From Basidiobolus meristosporus CBS 931.73 (Eukaryota > Basidiobolomycota > Basidiobolomycetes > Basidiobolales > Basidiobolaceae): a DNA stretch of 64,000 bases. Under the pieces are notes generated by a model. It saw only the letters and a program-made list of their open reading frames with translations, was not told the origin of the DNA and did no database searches. Shown piece after piece: positions 1-10,798 of this stretch (the stretch's first letter is position 1; every line of letters begins with the position of its first letter). Made by a program: the position numbers and the translations under genes. Location of the stretch: positions 18,834-82,833 of the forward strand of contig MCFE01000390.1 of assembly GCA_002104905.1 (NCBI GenBank). The letters are read 5' to 3'.

Positions 1-1183
1 GTATGGAGAACTTGATGAAGATAACCTGCACTTGGTCTGAAAGCTTAAAAGTCTCTACATGGTCTCAAGCATTCATCAAGAGCCCGGAATTGCAAGATAG
101 ATTCTAATTAGAATTGTTAAGCTTCCAAAGGAGTCATGCTGACTATAGCATAAACTGTAAGCCAGATGGAGTAAATCCAGTTCTATTAGCTCTATATGTG
201 GATGAACTTATTATAGCTGCCAATAACCTTACAACACTGGAAGAGACTAAATCCAGCCTATCTAAGATGTTCAGGATGTCTGATCAAGGAGAACTCAGCT
301 ACTACTTAGGGATTAAGTTCTCCATAGACAGAAGTACCCAGACTATCCCCCTAAGCCAATCCAAGTATATTCAAGTCATACTAAAGAAGTACAAAATAGA
401 AGATTGTAAACTGGCAGCTACCCCAATGGAAACAAATTTTAACTTGGTCAAAACTCAACCAAATCAAGAGAGTGTAGTGCCATCTGAAAGCCCTGTCATT
501 CCTTATCAATTGATGGCTGGCAGTCTGATTTATTTTAGGCTTGGAACACATCCAGATATCACATATTCAGTGGGAGCTGACAGCCAATATGATCAGAGCT
601 GTGGATCTATTCATATTGCAGTTGTTGAGGGATTTGGAGATACCTAAAAGGAACTGCTGATATCTGCTCAAGATACATCTATAGGAATTTGGAACAGGAT
701 ATTATGGGTTACCCTGATACCAATTGGGAACAAAAGTTGGAAGACAGCAGATCCACAACAGGATACACTTTTTTTACTGTCAAGGAGTGATTTCATGGAA
801 TTCAAGAAAGCAACCAGCTGTAGCACTTTCTACCACAGAGGCAGAGTATATGGCAGCCTGTGAAGCTACAAAAGAAGCAATGTGGCTAAGAATACTTCTT
901 AAAGATTTAGACCTATGTCAAAAAACACTTTCACTCTGTTTCAACATAATTAACAATGAATACAACTTTGTAGAAATCCAGCTCTTCATGCTAGAACCAA
1001 GCACATAGATACTAGATATCATTTCATTTGTGATGCTGTAGAAAATAACTTAGTTTGCTTAGTTCACTTTCCTTCAAGTGATATGATTGCAGACCTATTT
1101 ACCTAACCATTAGCTAGAGACAAGTTTGAATATCTATAGTCAAAATCAGAACTAGTCAGAATGAGCATTTAGCTGCATGGGAG
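1..1183 (+). pseudogene. Copia pol fragment (RT and RNase H), broken
   Basis: This is the 3' part of a Ty1/Copia polyprotein that enters from the left edge of the window. Reverse transcriptase sequence is readable at 114-647; the catalytic YVDD motif appears as YVDE. RNase H sequence follows at 724-1008, with the block [17 protein letters not shown]. It matches the intact Copia polyprotein at 32658-36629 closely, but it lacks an internal piece near position 20 and carries several stops and frame changes. The coding trace runs on to an LTR at 1184. It is a dead copy of the same family. Confidence 0.88.
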
Positions 1184-1320
1184 TGTTGCAAAAGATCATA
1201 ATTGCACCTCAATACTCACCTAACTTAGTCACTTAGATCATTACCTTCAAATTCTAGAGAATACTGACCCAACTCCTTGTATGGACTTACTTAGAATATT
1301 TTCACCATATTATCAAGTAC
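1184..1320 (+). repeat. Truncated Copia LTR
   Basis: The sequence starts with TGTTGCAAAAG just after the end of the Copia coding trace and a G-rich tract. It matches the first 137 bases of the Copia LTR in plus orientation. It then stops abruptly where a second Copia 3' fragment begins at 1321. Confidence 0.75.
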
Positions 1321-1505
1321 CCAGCACACAGATATTAGACATCATTTCATATGTGAAGCTATAGAGAATAACTTGGCTAGCTTAACTTACTGTCTTTCAC
1401 ATGAAATTATAGCAAAATATTTACCAAACCTTTAGCTGGAAACAAGCTTGATTATCTTAGGTCTAAATTAGGACTAGTCAATATGAACATTTAACTAAGT
1501 GAGAG
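1321..1505 (+). pseudogene. Second Copia RNase H tail fragment
   Basis: A second copy of the last part of Copia RNase H. It translates to traces such as DIRHHF and AIENNLASL and runs into its own LTR. It follows the truncated LTR of the preceding copy, so two 3' ends lie in tandem. It contains stops. Confidence 0.7.
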
Positions 1506-1854
1506 TGTTACTAAAGCTTACAATCCAATCTAAATATTCACCTAGCATTGTCACTTAGAACATTACCTTCAAATTCTAGAGAATACTGATCAAATTCCTT
1601 GTTGGGATTTGCTTGGAATATTTTTACTAAAATACTAGGTACCTAAAACATGAAAATTCCTGAAGTTGACCAAATAGCCCCAAGCTTGGCACACAAGTTT
1701 TTGGGACCTTCCTTAACCTATTTTACAAGTTTGTTATGCCAAGACCATGTAAAAGTATTAAACTACATTTACATTCAATATATTATTAAGTGAAAACCAC
1801 ATAATATACTTGTCCTCCCAAATCACTTTCAATATCTCCAAGACTCTTACAGCA
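1506..1854 (+). repeat. Copia LTR, 349 bp
   Basis: A full-length LTR of the window's Copia family in plus orientation. It starts TGTTACTAAAG and ends CTCTTACAGCA. Its length equals the 32298-32646 LTR. It is preceded by a purine-rich GTGAGAG tract in the polypurine-tract position. Confidence 0.8.
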
Positions 1855-1897
1855 GTATTGACTCTGGAAGCTTTTGTACATGGTCATCTCAGCGGAC
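1855..1897 (+). repeat. 3' end fragment of LTR family C
   Basis: About 43 bases match the last bases of the family C LTR (compare 10757-10797 and 11597-11637), including the CTGGAAGCTTTTGTACATGG-like block and the terminal GGACA. Confidence 0.55.
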
Positions 1898-1906
1898 ACT
1901 AAACCT

Positions 1907-2646
1907 GTTACAAGTTATGATATAAGTGTTGTAGCTGAATAGAGAGTTTAGCTACTATTGTATTTGTTGGAATATTGGACTATTTGGTATCATTCAGCAG
2001 CTAAAAACTTACTAAACAATTCTAGACTAGTCTTAGTTACTGTAGGACTCATTTACTGCCTTAACTTTGCCACTTTCTCCAGATATATGATCTCATGATT
2101 ATTCCCCTATAGTCAGGATCAAATTAGCACTATTACCAAACATTATGTACTAACCCTGAAACTGTTACAGAATGCTCCTGAATATTGAGAAGCCCTCCCT
2201 ACTTAGTGTTAAAGCTGTATTACTTCTACAAAGGTATAAATACTGAACTTCTTTATGAATAAACAACAGTTCAACTATTATCACTACTTCTTGATAAGTT
2301 CCTTATATCCAAATCACTTCTTAAATTGCAACCGTATTCACTAAAAATTGAGCTGATCTTTATTGAGGTTTGAGCAGCTCCTTATATACATGCTGCCAGA
2401 TCAATTGCTGACTAATTGTATTTCCTAACGTAGGTTGTTGCTGATAACTCATTTGATTGGATGATCATTGCCCAATTAAATTATGCTGACTATATCTATT
2501 TCTGTATAACAAGGATCAGCTAGTCCATCTGCAGACTAATAATACTGATCTGGCAGATAGCACTGATATACTGATAGGCCAAACATAAAACTAATTGATT
2601 TAATTAAACTGTTCCAACTTAAACATTCAAGCTGTAGATCATTACA
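1907..2646 (-). repeat. Gypsy-A LTR split by a solo LTR
   Basis: The two parts, 1907-1964 and 2339-2646, together make about 366 bp and match the intact Gypsy-A LTR at 25805-26172. The order and strand fit the 3' LTR of the minus-strand Gypsy-A remnant that follows. A 369-bp insertion with a 5-bp target duplication separates the halves. Confidence 0.8.
1965..2333 (+). mobile_element. Solo LTR with 5-bp target-site duplication
   Basis: A 369-bp insertion starting TGTTGGAATATTGG and flanked on both sides by GTATT (1960-1964 and 2334-2338). The uninterrupted site is visible in other Gypsy-A LTR copies, for example 14066 onwards. It contains a TATA-like GTATAAATAC near 2236 and an AATAAA signal near 2257, as expected for an LTR in plus orientation. 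The right end reads CAACC rather than the usual CA. No other copy of this family was found in the window. Confidence 0.75.
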
Positions 2647-4280
2647 TTTGCCTCTACCAAAGTTGAGACGGTACTCCTGAATCTTTTTTCTTGTTATTTC
2701 AATATCTTGATGTTTCAGTATTGCCAGTAAGTCTTGCAAGCTTGAGTCTGTCTCTACAAACTAAGTCTTGCCGGATATTACCATTTTTGTCCACTAGTTG
2801 GCAAGTTGTAAATAGACATTCTTTCATAATCTTGAAAGGTACCATTCATTATGGCTCAAACTTCTTGCATTTGTAGCTTCTAATAAAATAAAGCTCCCAG
2901 CTGTTAATGTCACTGGTGATATAGTCTTATTATATCTCTGCTGCATCTTTTCTGCACTCTGCATTACTTTTGGCCTGTGCTTCTTGACATCTTTGTTCCA
3001 GCTGCTGGCGTCTACTTGGCTGACTGAGTTCATCTTCTAAGGTGTCTGTAAGCTTTGGTTGTGTGAGATCCCCTGGAATCCTTGGTGCACATCCATATAC
3101 AAGGTAAAATGGTAATTCTTGGGTGTTGTTGTGTGCTCTAACTTTGCAGGCAAAAAGCGCTTGGTCTATATACTCATTGTATCTGTTGACAGCTCTATTT
3201 GCCAACTTGGTCAGCATTTTTCCAAATAAGCAATTAAAGCACCCAGTGACTACATTAATTCTAGGGTGATATGATGAAGTTTTCAATTGTATGACTTGCT
3301 GCATTACCAGGTAAGCTTCCAATGCTATTGCCATTAAGTTTGCTCCTCTACTGGATAATATCTAACAGGGTATCCAAACTTCATGAGGATCTCATGGTTG
3401 ATGAAACTTACTACTTCTTGTTTACTGGCTTTAGCCGCTGTCATTTGGTGGCATGATCAGTTGCTACTAGGATCTATTGGTTGAATTTTCTGGTGGTTGG
3501 TATCTTCCAAGAAGGTCAATTCCCCATCACTCAAATGATCTTGCAAGCTCTAAGAGAAAGAGTTCAGCAAATCTCTGTGGTTGGCCTTGGATGATTTAGC
3601 AATTTGGACATGCTTTCACTAGCTTCTCAATGTCTTCTTTCATTCTGGGCCACCATGCTCTTGCTTTCACAGGGCTGAAGGTTCCTTCAATTCCAAGATG
3701 TCCATATCCATAGTGTAGCTTATGTATCAGATCCAGGCAAGCAGCATAAGGGCAATAGGCAATAGGGCTTCCATCAGCAATTTGACAGAGTGTTTCAACC
3801 TGTACTACAGATTTTGTGGCTTCATCCTGGATTATCTTCTTGATCTCATCATCCACCTCATCAACAACAGCTTGGTCCTCCAAGTACTTTGGTGATAGGC
3901 TAGGCCAATCTGATTCATGCACCAAGTTGAGTTGTGCAACTTGTTCTAATCTTGATAGGGCATCAGCAACTGTTTTTTTTTCAGGGCAGTAGACAACCTC
4001 CAAATCAAATTCCTGCATGTATTCAATCCATCTTGTAATTCTTCTAGAAGGTACCCTCTGAATCAATACGTATGCTTGAGTGAGGCATGATCAGTCTTCA
4101 CAGTACACTTGACTCCTTCAATGTAGCATCTCCAGGTCTTCAAGCAATGTATTATGGCAAAAATCTCTATCTCATATGCTGAATAATTTGTTCTGCTGAG
4201 TTCAGCTTGTTGGACTCATAAGCATCTGGCTAGTCCTTTCCCTCATGTTCTTGGTTCAGTACTCCACCAATTGCATACTC
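2647..4280 (-). pseudogene. Gypsy-A pol remnant (RNase H and integrase)
   Basis: A minus-strand Ty3/Gypsy remnant. Reading right to left it gives the end of RNase H and its tether (VVYCPEKKTVADALSRLE, near 3960-4066), the integrase zinc-binding region (HKLHYGYGHLGIEGTF, with the KACPNC cysteines, 3596-3740), an interrupted core domain, and the integrase carboxyl part (SSYHP block, 2930-3334). Stops and shifts separate the blocks, so it is dead. Its 3' LTR is at 1907-2646. Its 5' side is cut by an oppositely oriented Gypsy-A LTR at 4281. Confidence 0.85.
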
Positions 4281-4649
4281 TGGTTATGATCTACCGCTTG
4301 AATGTTCAAGTCAGATTAATTTTTAGTTAAATAAGTTAGTTATATGTTTACCTATCAGTATAGCAGTGCTATCTATCACATCAGTAGCATTAGTGGGTAA
4401 ATGAATAAGCAGATCCTTATCAGACAGAAGTAGGTATATTAAGTAGAACTTATTGGGTGATAATGATGCAATCAAATGAGTCATCCGCCCCAACCTACAT
4501 AAGGAAATACAATTGGTCAGCAATTGATCTGGCAAAATGTATATAAGGAGCTGCTGGAACCTTAATGAAAAATCAGCTCAAGTTTTGGTTAATATATTAC
4601 TAGCTAAACTCCCTATTCTTCTACAACTCTAATACCAAGACTTGTAACA
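4281..4649 (+). repeat. Gypsy-A 5' LTR, plus orientation
   Basis: A 369-bp LTR from TGGTTATGAT to CTTGTAACA. It is the reverse complement of the copy at 25805-26172. A TATA-like TGTATATAAGG lies near 4540. After one spacer base the primer-binding site TGGTAGCAGC begins at 4651. It starts with TGG, complementary to a tRNA CCA end. Confidence 0.85.
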
Positions 4650-4650
4650 T

Positions 4651-4666
4651 TGGTAGCAGCAATAAC
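4651..4666 (+). other. Gypsy-A primer-binding site
   Basis: The TGGTAGCAGCAATAAC stretch follows the LTR end by one base. It would pair with the 3' end of a tRNA finishing in GCTGCTACCA. I cannot name the tRNA from the sequence alone. Confidence 0.55.
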
Positions 4667-4705
4667 AGAAACCTTCCTCCTAAAGAAAGAAGAAGCCTGC
4701 TCCAA

Positions 4706-6150
4706 CATGTCAGAAATTCCAGAATGGAAGAATGCTATGCAGCAAATCCTGGCCCAACAGCAACAATTACTCCAGATCCTGAGCCAGCAGCATCAAGAAA
4801 TGACTACCATGATGCCAAACCAGCAAAACCCTGTCAAGAGCAACTTTAGTGTCAAGGTCTACTGGTAGCATGGTTGAATCAATGAAAACCAGGGAACTTG
4901 GCTCTCTCAGATTGAAGAAGCTTTCAGGGCTAAGGGAATCTCTCCAGAAAGAGAGCTACATTATGCTGCCTCCTACCTGGCAAATGCAGCTTCATAGTGG
5001 TACCACAGCAAGATCAGGTCAGCAACAATGATGGGACGCTCTACAATCTCCAACTGGGATGAATTTGTGTTGGAAACTTGGGATGCTCTTAGGCCCCCAC
5101 ACCTGCAGGCACTACTCTGAAGAAAGTTAAAGACACTCACACAGAAAAGATCAGTTTTAGAGTACATCTATGAGTATAGATGTTAACTTGGACAAGTTGA
5201 AAGTATGGACCCCCTGGATCAACTGAAATACTTTATTGATGGGTTGAAAGAAAAAACTTGCAAGGAAGTGATATATTGAAGACCACAGACTATTGAGGAA
5301 GCCATTAAGACTGCCATTGACTATGACTCAGCTATGTTTGGAGTTGGGTGGCCCACAATGACTAATCAGAGAGGGTACAATCACTATGAAAGAAGACAAC
5401 AAGAAGCAGTGTCAATGGAAACAGATGCTATACAGAAGAATCCTACCTTGGAAGAATGTAAGAAGCAAGGACTATGCTTTATTTGCCACCAGCAGGAACA
5501 TATTGCAAAGTACTGCCCTCAAAGAAGAAATGGACACCAACCATCACAAACCTTTAGCCATATTGAAGCCCTTGAGCACATTAACATGGAGGATGAACCT
5601 GGAGAAGACTTAGGACTCACCTTCTGTTTGATGGAAGAACATCTATCCCAATTGACCTCAAACTCAGAAAGCTGTTATACTTGAATGAATTAATCAATGG
5701 AGTACCTGTCAAAATTATGATTGACTCAGGAGCATCACATGAGCACATGTCAGAGTAATATGCTTTGAAGGCTGGAATCAACTGAGAACCCACCCAATCA
5801 ACTTCAGTCTCAACAGCTGCAGGGAACTCTCACAAAGTCAACTGTATGTTGCAGCCAGTAAGGATGAAAATCAATGACTACCACAAAGACCTACCATGCT
5901 ATATATTTATGAACTGCAAATGTGACCTTGTACTTGGAAAAACCTGGCAATTTGTTGTAATACATCAATCAACTGGAGAGCCCATGCTACTCAGATGCAG
6001 AAGGACAACAAGACCTATGTGCTATTACCTGTCAGACTGGACTGGGTCAGTTCCAATGTGTATGAAACAAGTGAACTTAGCACAACACAGTACTGTAGAG
6101 CTCTTAGAAAAGGCACCCAGAAGTTCCTAATGGTCATATAACAGGAGGAT
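4706..6150 (+). pseudogene. Gypsy-A gag and protease, broken
   Basis: Gag and protease of the Gypsy-A family. The first Met of the gag trace is the MSEIPEW start near 4706, followed by a Gln-rich, probably coiled-coil segment. A CX2CX4HX4C zinc knuckle (CFICHQQEHIAKYC) lies near 5479-5520. The aspartic protease motif DSGAS lies near 5723. Several in-frame stops (for example near 4867) and frame changes show that it is not functional. Beyond 6150 the frame decays into sequence matching the region just upstream of reverse transcriptase in the copy at 24166-24699. No RT follows on this strand, so the copy is truncated as well as mutated. Confidence 0.82.
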
Positions 6151-6389
6151 TCCTCTACTTCACCACCTAAGACAGCCTTGATGTGCTCTCTGCATATTTG
6201 AGCAGACCTAGCCAACCAATAGAGCCAAATGCCTTAGATTGCTAGAAACTTGACAGTATTCTGACAGCCTCCTGGCTTATCATTGCTGGCATTATTACAG
6301 GAGTTTGTTTGCCTAAAGAAGGTTGTGTATATTGCTACCATTTTGAATTACTAAGTGATATTTTCTTTTCCTACCTCCTCTTGTGCCAT

Positions 6390-7030
6390 TGAAATATTCC
6401 ACTTTAAAATCACCCCTGATTATTTGCTTTCCCACTACTACCTTAGGTATTCTACATATAGCTCAAATCAAAAAAAACTATGGCTTCCTGCTTACTAGCC
6501 TCTGCATATATGCACACCCACTGCAATTGACATACCTCTATTTCCCCAAACTCATGGCTTTTTAGTGCAGTACTTACAAAGTGGCAATTTGCCTTGTATT
6601 GCTTGTAAAAAAATATCTTGCAAATGTATGCTTGATTGCCACCAGTTTTGTCATAAATACCTCCTATATGTCTGCAAGTAACTGGTTAATTGCTAACCAG
6701 TATATTCCTTTTCCTTATACATCTTGTAAATGTATGCTTGGTTGCTGCCAGTTCTATCATGAATACCTCTGGAATATCCACAAAGAGCCTTTTAGTATTT
6801 AGCCAAAATATTCCTTCTCCCTGCTGGATCTTAGTCCCCCTGCAGGTGAGCTCTGGCTCTTGTTTGTGTGAATTCTGTATTGAATGGTTTAGAAATCTGT
6901 ATTTGACCAGGAGTAACCCTGCATATTTTGGTGGAGTTGTCCTGTTAAAATTAAGTTCATGTTGCACCCAACCCAACTTTGTATTACCTAACTGTTTGCC
7001 CTTCCATTATGACTACTTAGCTTCTTGATG
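6390..7030 (-). repeat. Unclassified repeat shared with 24700-25020 and 26860-27430
   Basis: This stretch aligns along much of its length with two other regions of the window (blocks such as the Ala-[Ile]-[Cys/Tyr]-Gly-[Thr/Ser]-Pro peptide on the minus strand). By comparison with the longest copy, at 26640-27780, I infer a decayed DNA-transposon gene. No intact frame is left. Confidence 0.45.
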
Positions 7031-7064
7031 GCAATGCAATAAGTGTCTTCACTAACATCTGAAT

Positions 7065-8092
7065 ATTGTATTTCATTCTAGGCCATCATGCTCTGGCATT
7101 TACAAGGCTATAGCTTCCCTCAATCCCAAATCAGTCTTCTGGATGGCACCTTTTGAGTAAACATTTATTTGAGTAAGGCACAATCAGTCTTCACAGTGCA
7201 CTTGACTCCATCAATACATCATCTGCAGGTCTTCAAGCAGTGTATTATTGCAAGCATCTCCTTCTCATACACAGGATAGTTTTGTTCTGCTGAATTCAGT
7301 TTCTTGGATTCAAAGGCAACAAGGCAGTCCTTTCCCTTGTGTTCTTGGCTCAACACTCCACCAATTGCATAATCTGAAGCATCTGTGAACAGAGTAGATT
7401 CTTTTCTGAAGTAAGGTATTCTTAAGCTTGGTAGCTTAATAAGTTCATTCTTGAGCATCTGGAAGGCAGTCTCACAAGCTTTGTCCCACTTGTAGGTATT
7501 GTCTTTCTTGAGGATATCAGTTAAAAGGGCTGCAATACTTGCAAAGGACTTGACAAATCTCCAACAATATGAAACCACTCCAAGGAATGATCTGAGCTCT
7601 GCTATGCTATGGGGCTGCATCAGATTCTTGAAAACTTCAACCTTCTTAGGGTCTAAGGTAACTCCTATGCTATTCAATATGTGTCCAAGATATTCAATTT
7701 GTTCCTTGAAGAATACACTTGAGTGGCTTGCCATAAAGCTTGTTCTCAGTTAGCTTCTTCAAGACCTTTTTAATGTGCACCAAGTGATCCTCTTCTGTCT
7801 TGCTGTATATCAATATATCATCTAGGCAGATTATCACAAACCTGTCTAAGTACTCCTGGAAGGCAGTCTGCATCAGGGTCATGAATGTTGCAGGGGCATT
7901 GGTGAGGCCAAAACACATGACTAAGTACTTGTAATGTCCATATATGGTCCTGAATGCTGTCTTAGGAATGTCTTCTGGCTTCACCCTAATCTGGTTATAT
8001 CCTGGCATGAGGTCAATCTTGCTGAAAATAGTAGCTCCATTGAGTTGGTCCAAAAGCTCATCAATCCAAGATATGGGGTACTTATTCCTCAT
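7065..8092 (-). pseudogene. Gypsy-A reverse transcriptase and RNase H, broken
   Basis: The reverse transcriptase reads minus-strand from 8092: MRNKYPISWIDELLDQLNGA, then FSKIDLMPGYNQIRV and the catalytic LDDILIYS (YXDD-type). It continues, after a frame change near 7700, into the RNase H block LFTDASDYAIGGVLSQE. The frame is lost near 7219 before the integrase, of which only a trace remains at 7065-7130. It is a defective copy of the family also seen at 2647-4280 and 17930-24700. Confidence 0.88.
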
Positions 8093-8364
8093 GGTTCTGG
8101 AGCAATTCCCTTGGCCTTGAAAGCTCCTTCAATCTGGAAGAGCAAAGTTCCCAGGTTTTCATTGACTCTACCATGTTACTGGTTGACCTTCACACTAAAG
8201 TTGCTCTTGACAGGGTTTTGCTGGCTTTGGGTAATGGTAGTCATTCCTTGTTGCTTCTGGGCCAGGATTTGTGGCATAGCATTCTTCCATTCTTGATTTT
8301 CAAAAATCTTGAAGGAGGCTTCTTCTTTGTAAGGAGAGATATTTCAGGTTACTGCTACTGACAA
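8093..8364 (-). pseudogene. Gypsy-A leader and gag start fused to RT
   Basis: On the minus strand this is the 5' leader and the beginning of gag (trace QEWKNAMPQILAQKQQ, matching 4715 onwards). It joins directly to reverse transcriptase at about 8092. The rest of gag, the zinc knuckle and the protease are missing, so this copy has an internal deletion of at least the gag carboxyl half and protease. Confidence 0.75.
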
Positions 8365-8721
8365 TGCAACAAGTCTTGGTACAAGAGTTGTAGAGGAATA
8401 GGGAGCTTAGCTAGTATTGTATTCACTAGAACTTGAACTGATTTTTATTAAGGTTCCAGCAGCTCCTTATATACATTTTGCCAGATCATTTGCTGACTAA
8501 TTGTATTTCCTAATGTAGGCTGTGGCTGATGACTAATTTGATTGCATCATCATCACCCAATAAGATCCTACTTAATATATCTATCTCTGTCTGACAAGGA
8601 TCTGCCAATTCATTTGCTGACTAATGCCACTGATTTGATAGAAAATACTGATATACTGATAAGCTAAACATATAACTAATTGATTTCACCAAAAACTGAT
8701 CTAACTTAAACATTCAAGCAG
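8365..8721 (-). repeat. Gypsy-A 5' LTR, truncated
   Basis: An LTR matching 25805-26172 from its TGCAACAAGTCTTGG end to AAGCAG. The last 10 or so bases are missing where family C LTR sequence begins at 8722. It is the 5' LTR of the minus-strand remnant 7065-8364. Confidence 0.8.
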
Positions 8722-9350
8722 TGTAGTGGGGTGACAGTGACACCCACTGATGGATGTGCTCATTCCCTTATTTTCTATTTCCCTATATCTCTACTACACT
8801 TATTTTAGCTTTATCCCATTTGTCTTACCCAATCAGTGCTATCCCATAAGCCAGTTGACTATCACACCTGCTTACCTTATTGCATAAGTTACCCCTTGCT
8901 TTATGTAAGATTACTAGACTTCTTCCATCATTCCCGCTGATCATAGTGCCCAATAGTGCCATAGCATGCCAGATGGTGACCAATCATGCCACAGAGTGCC
9001 AGATGGTGCCAACACAGTGCCAATTTGGGATCAAAATTGTCATGCATATGACCCTGATATATCAAATCAGTAACAAAATATACAGCACTTTCTGGTACTA
9101 TGATCAATGGCACAATGGAACAAGTCTACTAGCTATAAGTGCTTCTATATTAGGCAAGTACCTGTGCCAGTACCCATGACACATGATCAACCCATGTCAC
9201 TATCCTACCATATCCATACCATATATGGTATCCCCATGTTACACAGGTTTCAGAATACTGATTCCTGATTTGTTGGATGTGCTGTGCCTCTTAGAACCTT
9301 CTGGCACCTACTTAGAACATTGTTAGGTTATTCTGATGTCATTAAGATGA
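8722..9350 (+). repeat. LTR family C, 5' part, with nested MITE
   Basis: It begins TGTAGTGGGGTGACAG and matches the copy at 10799-11210, apart from a MITE at 8916-9127. At 9351 it switches to the reverse complement of the same LTR start. It therefore looks like a TIR element but is better read as an inverted junction between two LTRs. Confidence 0.65.
8916..9127 (-). mobile_element. PIF/Harbinger-type MITE, 212 bp
   Basis: The termini are AGACTTCTTCC and GGAACAAGTCT, flanked by the 3-bp duplication ACT. The empty target is seen near 10985-10995, where the same LTR lacks the insert. The interior is rich in AGTGCCA-type subterminal repeats. It matches the MITE at 23633-23843 in reverse and shares its ends with the complete transposon at 14278-17710. 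Confidence 0.85.
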
Positions 9351-9726
9351 GCACCTCTGTCAGTGGGTGTCACTGTCACCCCACTACAGTGTCCTTTGAG
9401 AAGACAATGTACTAAAGCTTCCAAAGTCAAAACAACTGTAAACTCCACCAGCAGGGACTTGATAAGAATGTAGCTGTGGTCAATAGTTACAAAGACCGAA
9501 AAGTATCTTTGCCTCTACAAGAACAAACTTGGGAAAGAATCACATATAATAAAAGATACCTACTCTGAGTATTCCTCACAAGTAGTGCCTCCAAGGTCAG
9601 TTGGCTGTCAGCGCGGTTTCCTGGCAGTGTCCTGTGGTCTGGGGTTGGAAGTTGAGGTAGCAGCAGGTAGCAGTGATCACACTAATCAACAAGTTGGTAT
9701 ATTGATAAAAGGGATGATGACTTATT

Positions 9727-10460
9727 AGACTTGTTCCATTGGATAGTGCCACATTGAGCCATGAGTGCCAAATGATGCCATAGTGTGCCAGGGAGGCCAA
9801 GTGAGCCTATACTTGGCCACAGAGTGTGAAACACAGCTCTGCATCTTCATGCAAAGCAGCCCTTGTGTTTCACCCATTGAGCTGGAGAAAATCCATTTTT
9901 TGACCTTTTTTTCTGGATCAACATTATTCAGGATGTGCAAGAGCACAGAAGGACTGAAGACATGCATCTGATACTCAATACCCATGACACTCTGTATCTA
10001 GCTCTTGTAGCTTGTATCATGTCACAAAAATGAATGGCACTATCTTGGTCCACTGGTACCATCAGGCACTATAAGTGTTTGATATAGGTTTTACTTTAGG
10101 GCTAATAATTAAATATAGTTCCAGATTGTACCAGTGGACCAAGATAGTGCCATTCATTTTTGTGACATGATACAAGCTACAAGAGCTAGATATAGAGTGC
10201 CATGGGTATTAAGTACCCAATGCATATCTTAAATCTTTTTGTGCTCTTACACATCCTGCACAACATTGATCCAAAAAAAAAGGTCAAAAAATGGATTTTC
10301 TCCAGCTCAATGGGTGAGCCACAGGGGCTGCTTTGCATGAAGATACAGAGCTGTGTTTCACACTCTGTGGCCAAGTATAGGCTCACTTGGCCTCCCTGGC
10401 ACACTACGGCATCATTTGGCACTCATGGCTCAAAGTGGCACTATCCAATGGAACAAGTCT
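9727..10460. mobile_element. Foldback MITE at the palindrome centre
   Basis: It starts AGACTTGTTCCATTGG and ends CCAATGGAACAAGTCT, the Harbinger-type ends seen elsewhere in the window. Its two halves are inverted copies of about 335 bp around a 63-bp centre. The flanks (ATT and AAT) are also inverted, so no direct target duplication can be shown. Confidence 0.7.
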
Positions 10461-10797
10461 AATAAATCATCATCCCTTTTATCAATATGCCAACTTGTTG
10501 ATTAGTGTGATCACTGCTACCTGCTGCTACCTCAACTTCCAACCCCAGACCACAGGACACTGCCAGGAAACCACGCTGACAGCCAACTGACCTTGGAAGC
10601 ACTACTTGTGAGGAATACTCAGAATAGGTATCTTTTATTATATTTGATTCTTTCCCAAGTTTGTTCTTGTAGAGGCAAAGATACTTTTCTGTCTTTGTAA
10701 CTATTGACCACAGCTGAATTCTTATCAAGTCCCTGCTGGTGGAGTTCACAGTTGTTTTGACTTTGGAAGCTTTAGTACATTGTCATCTCAAAGGACA
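10461..10797 (+). repeat. LTR family C, 3' part
   Basis: This matches 11302-11637 and, reversed, 9391-9726. It ends CTCAAAGGACA, directly before the next family C LTR start at 10799. Confidence 0.65.
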
Positions 10798-10798
10798 C

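Noticed and set aside
8722-9388. A 666-bp element with 28-bp perfect terminal inverted repeats (GTAGTGGGGTGACAG and its reverse).
   Set aside because: The copy at 10799 continues past the supposed right end as an LTR with TG/CA ends, and the right end of the first copy is the start of a reversed LTR. An inverted LTR junction explains it better than a MITE.
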